Positions 58,933 to 64,000 of a stretch of 64,000 nt of DNA are shown here, piece by piece. How positions within the stretch are numbered: the first letter of the stretch is position 1; each line of letters starts with the position of its first letter. This DNA is from Arenimonas oryziterrae DSM 21050 = YC6267 (GTDB lineage Bacteria > Pseudomonadota > Gammaproteobacteria > Xanthomonadales > Xanthomonadaceae). The notes below the pieces were generated by a model. That model had not been told where the DNA came from. It was given only the letters and a program-made list of their open reading frames with translations, and did no database searches. The stretch is taken from assembly GCF_000420545.1 (NCBI RefSeq), contig NZ_ATVD01000001.1, forward strand, positions 124,001 to 188,000. Direction: 5' to 3'. The translations under genes were made by a program, and so were the position numbers.

Positions 58933-59522
58933 GGGCGTACTCGTTCGCTGTCCATCAAGGGGCGCAAGCGGGCGTCAATCGCCTCGCGGGCGCGGAAAAT
59001 TCGCGAGCGCACGGTGCCGATGGGGCAATCCATCGTCTCGGCGATCTCTTCGTAACTCAGGCCATCCATTTCGCGCAGGGTGATCGCCTGGCGAAGTTCT
59101 TCGGGAAGTTCGGCGACGGTGTCGCTGACTTCGCGGGCGATTTCCTGGCGAAGCATTTCGTGCTCCGGCGTGTCGTGGTCGTGCAGGCGCTGGGCACCGG
59201 TGAAGTGTTCGGCCTCGTCCGCCTCGATATCCGAGGTGGGGGGGCGGCGTTTCATGGCGACGAGGTGGTTCTTGGCGGTATTCACGGCAATCCTGTAGAG
59301 CCAGGTGTAGAACTGGCTGTCGCCGCGGAAATTGCCGATCGCGCGATAGGCGCGGATGAAACTTTCCTGCGCGATGTCCTGGCTCTCGGCATAGTCGGGC
59401 ACGAAGCGACCGATGACGGCGCCGATCCGGTGCTGGTACTTGCGCACCAGCAGATCGAAAGCCGACTTCTCGCCACGCTGTACACGCTTGACCAGTTCCA
59501 GGTCCAGTTCGTTCTCGCCCAT
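58929..59522 (-). CDS. rpoE: RpoE/AlgU sigma factor
   Basis: 197 aa ECF sigma factor. Region 2 (DLLVRKYQHRIGAVIGRFV, FYTWLYRIAVNTAKN) and region 4 (LPEELRQAITLREMDGLSYEEIAETM). The start MGENELDLELVKRVQRGEKS at 59522 was chosen over upstream frames. It is autoregulated by the promoter just upstream and directs envelope-stress genes. Confidence 0.95.
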   Translation of the reverse strand: MGENELDLELVKRVQRGEKSAFDLLVRKYQHRIGAVIGRFVPDYAESQDIAQESFIRAYRAIGNFRGDSQFYTWLYRIAVNTAKNHLVAMKRRPPTSDIEADEAEHFTGAQRLHDHDTPEHEMLRQEIAREVSDTVAELPEELRQAITLREMDGLSYEEIAETMDCPIGTVRSRIFRAREAIDARLRPLMDSERVRP

Positions 59523-59559
59523 CAGGGCCGCTACTCCATGCAGCCGACGGGGCCGCTCG

Positions 59560-59586
59560 AAAGACCGTGGTCTCGGGAAAAAGTTC
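59560..59586 (-). promoter_or_regulatory. Sigma-E-type promoter of rpoE
   Basis: GAACTT (59586-59581), 16-nt spacer, TCTTT (59564-59560). The -35 is perfect and the -10 fits partly. About 38 nt before the rpoE ATG. Confidence 0.7.
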
Positions 59587-59605
59587 AGGGGCTCGTGCAA
59601 ACTCG

Positions 59606-59634
59606 TTGACCGCGCCACACCCTGCCCCGATGAT
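59606..59634 (+). promoter_or_regulatory. Predicted sigma-70 promoter of the fadB-like gene
   Basis: -35 TTGACC (59606-59611), 17-nt spacer, -10 GATGAT (59629-59634). Divergent from rpoE. No FadR-type site noticed. Confidence 0.5.
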
Positions 59635-59671
59635 ACGGCCATCCCACCCTACCCTGACGTATGGAACCGCC

Positions 59672-61702
59672 ATGTTCGACGGTCTTCGCCTTGCCCACTG
59701 GAAACCCGAGCGCCGCCCCGACGGGTTTCTGATCCTCACGCTCGATCGCGCCGACGAAAACGTGAATGCGCTCTCGCGCAGCGTCATCGACGAGCTCGAT
59801 TCGATGCTCGAACGCATCGCCCTGGATCTGCCGAAGGGCGTCGTGATCCGTTCGGGCAAGGCCGCGGGCTTCATTCCCGGCGCCGACATCAAGGGCTTCG
59901 AAGCGATCGCCGCGAAAGGCCAGACCGAAGACTGGATCCGCCGCGGCCAGCTGATTTTCCAGCGCCTCGCGGAGTTGCGCTGCCCCACCGTCGCCGCGAT
60001 CCACGGCCATTGCATGGGCGGCGGTACCGAAATCGCGCTGGCCTGCCGCTATCGCGTCGCCAGCAATGACGAGAAAACGCGCATCGGCCTGCCCGAAATC
60101 AAACTGGGCATCTATCCGGGCTGGGGCGGCAGCGTGCGCCTGCCGCGTCTGATCGGTGCGCCTGCGGCGTTCGACCTGATGCTCACGGGCCGCGCCCTGT
60201 CGGCAACGTCGGCGCGCGCCATGGGCCTGGTCGACAAGGTCGTCGAACCCTCGATGTTGCTGGAAACCGCGCTCGGTCTCCTGCAGCGCGGTGCAAAACG
60301 CCCGCTCAAACAGCGCTTCCTGGCCTGGGCGACGAACACCTGGCTGGCGCGCCAGATTCTCGCGCCGCAGATCACCAAGGCAACGGCCCGCAAAGCCCGC
60401 AAGGAGCACTACCCCGCTCCCTACGCCCTGATCACGACCTGGCAACGCACGGGCGGCCAGCCGATCCATGCCGCGCTGAAGGCGGAAGCGAAATCGGTGG
60501 TGAAGCTGTCGCAGACGCCGACCGCGCACAACCTCGTGCGCATTTTCTTCCTGATGGACCGCCTCAAGGGTCTGGGCGGAAAGGAACACGGCATCACGCA
60601 CGTGCACGTCATCGGCGCCGGCGTGATGGGCGGCGACATCGCGGCCTGGTGCGCCCTGCGTGGTTTCGACGTGACCTTGCAGGACCGGGAGATGCAGTAC
60701 GTGCAGCCGGCGATGGACCGCGCCGAGAAGCTGTTTGAGAAGAAGGTCAAGAACGAGGCCAAGCGCGCGGCAACGGCGGCGCGTCTGGTCGCCGACGTCG
60801 AGGGCACCGGCGTGGCCAAGGCCGACCTGGTCATTGAAGCGATCTTCGAGAATCTCGACGCCAAACGCGCGCTCTACGCCAAGCTCGAAGAAGAGATGAA
60901 GCCCGATGCGCTGCTGGTCTCCAACACCAGCTCGATCCCGCTGACCGACCTGCGCGCGAACCTGAAGAAACAATCGCAGTTCGCCGGCCTGCACTATTTC
61001 AATCCGGTCGCACTGATGCCGCTGGTGGAAATCGTCAAGCACGATTTCATGGCGCCGGAAGTCGAGCGTCGCCTCGCCGCCTTCTGCCGCGCGATCGATA
61101 AGTTGCCGGTGCCGGTCGCCGGTACGCCGGGTTTCCTGGTCAACCGCATCCTCGCGCCGTACATGCAGGAAGCGATCATCGCGTTCAGCGAAGGCATTCC
61201 CGGCGCCGTCATCGACAAGGCGGCGCTGAAGTTCGGCATGCCGATGGGTCCGATCGAACTGGTCGACACCGTCGGTCTGGACGTCGCCGCCAGCGTCGGC
61301 CGCATCATGGCCGACTTCCATGGCCAGACACTGCCCGATGCATTCAAGGTCGAGCCGGGCAAGCGCGGCAAGAAAGACGGCCAGGGCCTGTACAAATGGG
61401 AGAACGGCCGCGCGGTGAAACCCGAGGTTCCGGCCGGCTACCAGGCTCCTTCCGATCTCGAAGAGCGCCTGATCCTGCCGCTGATCAACGAAGCCGTGTC
61501 CTGTCTGCATGACGGCGTCGTCGCCGATGCGGACCTGCTCGATGCCGGCGTGATTTTCGGCACCGGTTTCGCGCCTTTCCGTGGCGGCCCGATCGCGTAC
61601 GTGAAATCCGTCGGTGCCGCGAAGCTCAAGTCGCGACTCGAAGAACTGAGCGTGCGCTACGGCGATCGCTTCAAGCCACGCCAGGGCTGGGACGCGCTGT
61701 AG
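59672..61702 (+). CDS. FadB/FadJ-like enoyl-CoA hydratase / 3-hydroxyacyl-CoA dehydrogenase
   Basis: 676 aa. N-terminal crotonase domain (GADIKGFE, GHCMGGGTEIALACRYR with a catalytic Glu) and a C-terminal NAD-binding VIGAGVMGGDIA and 3HCDH domain. Fatty-acid beta-oxidation. The FadA thiolase is not seen next to it. Shorter than E. coli FadB (729). Start 59672 gives the family N-terminus. Confidence 0.92.
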   Translation: MFDGLRLAHWKPERRPDGFLILTLDRADENVNALSRSVIDELDSMLERIALDLPKGVVIRSGKAAGFIPGADIKGFEAIAAKGQTEDWIRRGQLIFQRLAELRCPTVAAIHGHCMGGGTEIALACRYRVASNDEKTRIGLPEIKLGIYPGWGGSVRLPRLIGAPAAFDLMLTGRALSATSARAMGLVDKVVEPSMLLETALGLLQRGAKRPLKQRFLAWATNTWLARQILAPQITKATARKARKEHYPAPYALITTWQRTGGQPIHAALKAEAKSVVKLSQTPTAHNLVRIFFLMDRLKGLGGKEHGITHVHVIGAGVMGGDIAAWCALRGFDVTLQDREMQYVQPAMDRAEKLFEKKVKNEAKRAATAARLVADVEGTGVAKADLVIEAIFENLDAKRALYAKLEEEMKPDALLVSNTSSIPLTDLRANLKKQSQFAGLHYFNPVALMPLVEIVKHDFMAPEVERRLAAFCRAIDKLPVPVAGTPGFLVNRILAPYMQEAIIAFSEGIPGAVIDKAALKFGMPMGPIELVDTVGLDVAASVGRIMADFHGQTLPDAFKVEPGKRGKKDGQGLYKWENGRAVKPEVPAGYQAPSDLEERLILPLINEAVSCLHDGVVADADLLDAGVIFGTGFAPFRGGPIAYVKSVGAAKLKSRLEELSVRYGDRFKPRQGWDAL

Positions 61703-61721
61703 TCAGGCGCATCGCCGACGT

Positions 61722-62531
61722 CTAGTCGGCGAGAAATGCTTCCAGAGCCGACGAATAGTCGGCCTGGGCCGAGATGTCGTTGTGCCCGGCTTCGGGCACC
61801 ACGACGACCTCGGGCCGCTGCGTGAAACTGGCGACCAGCGCATCGGAATTTCCGCGCGGAATCACCCGATCCTTCGCTGCGATCAGGACGAGGGTCGGCA
61901 TCGCCAGGGCGGGCGCCCGCCGCCAGGATTCGTACTTGTCCTTCAGCAACAGTCCGATCGGAAACAGCGGGTACTTGCCCTGCGCGACCTTGGCGATGCT
62001 GTCGTAAGGCGTGACCAGCACCAGGCGATGAACCGGACGATGCGCCGCGACATACGTCGCCACGCCTGAGCCCAGACTCCGGCCCATGACCACGACCTGG
62101 GCATGATCGACGCGAATCCGGTCGAACTCGATCAGCGCATCGGCGTACAAATCCTTTTCCGTCGGCATGCCCGGGTTGCCGCTATAGCCCCGATACGGAA
62201 TCAAATACACGGTGATCTCCGGCAGCGTGCTGCGGAAAAAATCCGCATTGCGCTCCACCGCTTCGCCGTTGCCGCCGAAATACAGCAGGGCGCGTGGCTT
62301 TCCCGGATTGACGGCCCAGCCGTGCAGGGTCAGGCCATTCGACGTCACCGAGAACGAGGGCGCTTCGACGGCAGCGGCGCGCGTCGGGAAATACAGCAGC
62401 GAACGCTGCTTCGAGTACAGCAACCCCGCCAACGCCAGGTACAGCAGCACCGCGATCACCAGCACGATGATCAGCAAGCGGCGCAGCAGCATCCACACGA
62501 CCGAACGCGTGGTCACCTCGGCTTCGCTCAT
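61722..62531 (-). CDS. Membrane-anchored alpha/beta hydrolase (BEM46/ABHD13-like)
   Basis: 269 aa. One N-terminal membrane helix, nucleophile Ser in GRSLGSG, Asp in AAKDRVIP, His in GHNDIS. Substrate unknown. It ends 19 nt after the convergent fadB-like stop. It starts 28 nt after the transglycosylase stop, so the two may be one unit. Confidence 0.88.
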   Translation of the reverse strand: MSEAEVTTRSVVWMLLRRLLIIVLVIAVLLYLALAGLLYSKQRSLLYFPTRAAAVEAPSFSVTSNGLTLHGWAVNPGKPRALLYFGGNGEAVERNADFFRSTLPEITVYLIPYRGYSGNPGMPTEKDLYADALIEFDRIRVDHAQVVVMGRSLGSGVATYVAAHRPVHRLVLVTPYDSIAKVAQGKYPLFPIGLLLKDKYESWRRAPALAMPTLVLIAAKDRVIPRGNSDALVASFTQRPEVVVVPEAGHNDISAQADYSSALEAFLAD

Positions 62532-62559
62532 CGGATGCGATTCCGGCCGTGCGCCGGGC

Positions 62560-64000
62560 TCATTCCTCGCAGCTCTTCAGCTTCAGGCGCTGCCCCGGTC
62601 GCAGGGCGTAGTCCGGCCCCTTGATGCGGTTCTCGCGGGCGAGCGCGGCGAGATTGCAGCTGTGCTCGCGTGCGATCGCCATCAGGCTGTCGCCGCGACG
62701 CACGCGATAGTCGCGTGGCTTCTTGCGGGACGTCGCCGACTGTCGCGCCACGGACGCCTGCGCGCCGGCCAGCGGTGCGCTGGCATCGACCGGATTGTTC
62801 GGGCTCGCCGCGTACGCGGGAACGATGTACTTGTTCGCGCGCATCAGCGTCGACGCCAGTTCGGCGCGCGGACCCTGTGTGCAGTTGTTCTTGTACAGGG
62901 CCGTCACGCGTTTGGGCGCTCGCAATACCGTGCCGGCGAAAATCGTCGCACCCGGCTCATAGCGCGGATTGAGATTGCGCAGCACGCGGAACCAGCCGTC
63001 GCGGCTGCCCCCGTTGCCCAGGCAGATCGTCAGTTCGTTGATCGAGGTGTCGCGGGCGAGCGTGAACTGGTCCGGCGTCGTGTCGATCTTCGGGAATTCC
63101 AGACCGTATTGCTTCGGATGCAGGAACAGCCACGCCGCTGCGATCACCATCGGCACGTAGTCGCGCGTTTCCGGCGGCAGCTGGCCATAGGCCTCGGGCG
63201 ACCAGAAACTCTGCCCGCCCGACGCGGCATACAGACGCGCGGCACGGCCTTCGCCGCCGTTGTAGGCCGCGACGGTGTATTCGAGGTTGCGGTTGAGCTC
63301 GCGGAAACGCTCGTTGATGTAGGCGGCATTCGCGCGCGCCGCGTATTGCGGATCGAAACGCGTGTCGAAGCCGCTGCTGTCCTTGCCCAATCCGAAACGC
63401 ATGCCGGTGCCGTACATGAACTGCAGCGGTCCGCTGGCGCCAGCACGGGAAACGGCATGCACCTTGCCACCCGATTCCTTCGCCATGATGCCGAACAGCA
63501 GCGCTTCCGGCAGCCCAGCCTTCTCGTACTCGGGGTACATGAGGTAGCGCATGTACTGGTAGTTTTCCCAGGCATCGATGAGGAACGCGCGCTGCGTGGT
63601 CAGCCACTCGCGGATGCCAGCCTGGACCGGCTCATTCATCTGCACCATCTGGTCGAACGCATGGTCGTTGCGCAACAACTGCATCGTGCGCGCCGCTTCC
63701 GGGGAGTTGGCAACGACCGGCGAAATCATGTGATCGGGATCGGCCCCGGTCTCGCCCTGTGCGGTCACCTCGGGCGCCATGCCCTGCTCCTTGAGCAGGA
63801 TTTCGTAGGTGGTGATGACGCGCGTGGGTTCGCAGCCCTTCTGCTTGAGGCACTGCTGGGCGAGGTCCTCGATATCCTCGAGCGCCTTGCTCATGCGCGC
63901 CATCGCGGTGTCGTCGCCGTTCTGCAGTTGCACCTGCGCCTCGCGATAGCGCTGGCTGGCGGCATCCATCTGCTGGTAGAGCGGCTGGAACTTGTCGGTG
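62560..64000 (-). CDS. MltD-like lytic transglycosylase with LysM (5' end cut off)
   Basis: At least 480 codons; the start lies beyond 64000. SLT domain with catalytic Glu in GIMAKESGGKVHAVSRAGASGPLQFM, TVAAYNGGEGRA, and a C-terminal LysM (YRVRRGDSLMAIAREHSCNLAALARENR). Cuts peptidoglycan glycan strands. The N-terminal part is Gln-rich and helical. Confidence 0.9.
   Translation of the reverse strand, partial: TDKFQPLYQQMDAASQRYREAQVQLQNGDDTAMARMSKALEDIEDLAQQCLKQKGCEPTRVITTYEILLKEQGMAPEVTAQGETGADPDHMISPVVANSPEAARTMQLLRNDHAFDQMVQMNEPVQAGIREWLTTQRAFLIDAWENYQYMRYLMYPEYEKAGLPEALLFGIMAKESGGKVHAVSRAGASGPLQFMYGTGMRFGLGKDSSGFDTRFDPQYAARANAAYINERFRELNRNLEYTVAAYNGGEGRAARLYAASGGQSFWSPEAYGQLPPETRDYVPMVIAAAWLFLHPKQYGLEFPKIDTTPDQFTLARDTSINELTICLGNGGSRDGWFRVLRNLNPRYEPGATIFAGTVLRAPKRVTALYKNNCTQGPRAELASTLMRANKYIVPAYAASPNNPVDASAPLAGAQASVARQSATSRKKPRDYRVRRGDSLMAIAREHSCNLAALARENRIKGPDYALRPGQRLKLKSCEE

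Overview
The window is about 64 kb of a high-GC gammaproteobacterial chromosome, most likely Xanthomonadales (Lysobacterales). The main evidence is the arginine operon. It has N-acetylornithine carbamoyltransferase (argF'), acetylcitrulline deacetylase (argE') and a fused N-acetylglutamate synthase/kinase (argB), the acetylated-intermediate route known from Xanthomonas. A his operon headed by a TrpR-like repressor and the order rpoE-rseA-rseB-degP-lepA-lepB-rnc-era-recO fit the same group. I see no prophage, insertion sequence, CRISPR array or other sign of recent transfer. Genes are densely packed and most neighbours in an operon overlap by ATGA.

Layout. 1-5.9 kb: his operon on the minus strand (hisR-like, hisG, D, C, B, H, A; hisA runs off the left edge). 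5.9-7.8 kb: membrane diguanylate cyclase. 7.8-11.1 kb: a long histidine ammonia-lyase and hisS. 11.3 kb: tRNA-Pro(CGG). 11.4-19.2 kb: the arg operon, headed by a 34-codon Arg-containing leader ORF and a hairpin set that looks like a ribosome-mediated attenuator. 19.2-23.5 kb: glycine-zipper protein, cysS, sufE and a DUF885 metallopeptidase. 23.5-31 kb: an omega-amine/beta-alanine/polyamine catabolic cluster around a PuuR-like repressor. 31-39.6 kb: xseA, a CHASE-GGDEF protein, and a VWA lipoprotein/ECF sigma/anti-sigma/YigZ/ABC exporter run. 39.7-44.2 kb: cspA and a purine-salvage/cell-wall-recycling run. 44.3-47 kb: a YdbH-like protein with a lipoprotein that looks like a YnbE-YdbL fusion. 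47-48.4 kb: a REC-Hpt protein and recO. 48.4-59.6 kb: the envelope-stress/translation block, with two paralogous outer-membrane barrels between rseB and degP. 59.7-64 kb: a FadB-like protein, an alpha/beta hydrolase and a truncated MltD-like transglycosylase.

Regulation visible in the DNA: a 26-bp palindrome fills the space between the -35 and -10 of the his promoter; arg has the putative attenuator; the puuR region has three TATTCAACA-type repeats 30-31 bp apart; rpoE and degP each have a good sigma-E promoter. Several promoters (hisR, arg leader, cysS) place the -10 box only 6-9 nt from the ATG with no Shine-Dalgarno, which suggests leaderless mRNAs. The least-described items are the arg attenuator, the leaderless his repressor/operator arrangement and the OMP pair inside the sigma-E locus.
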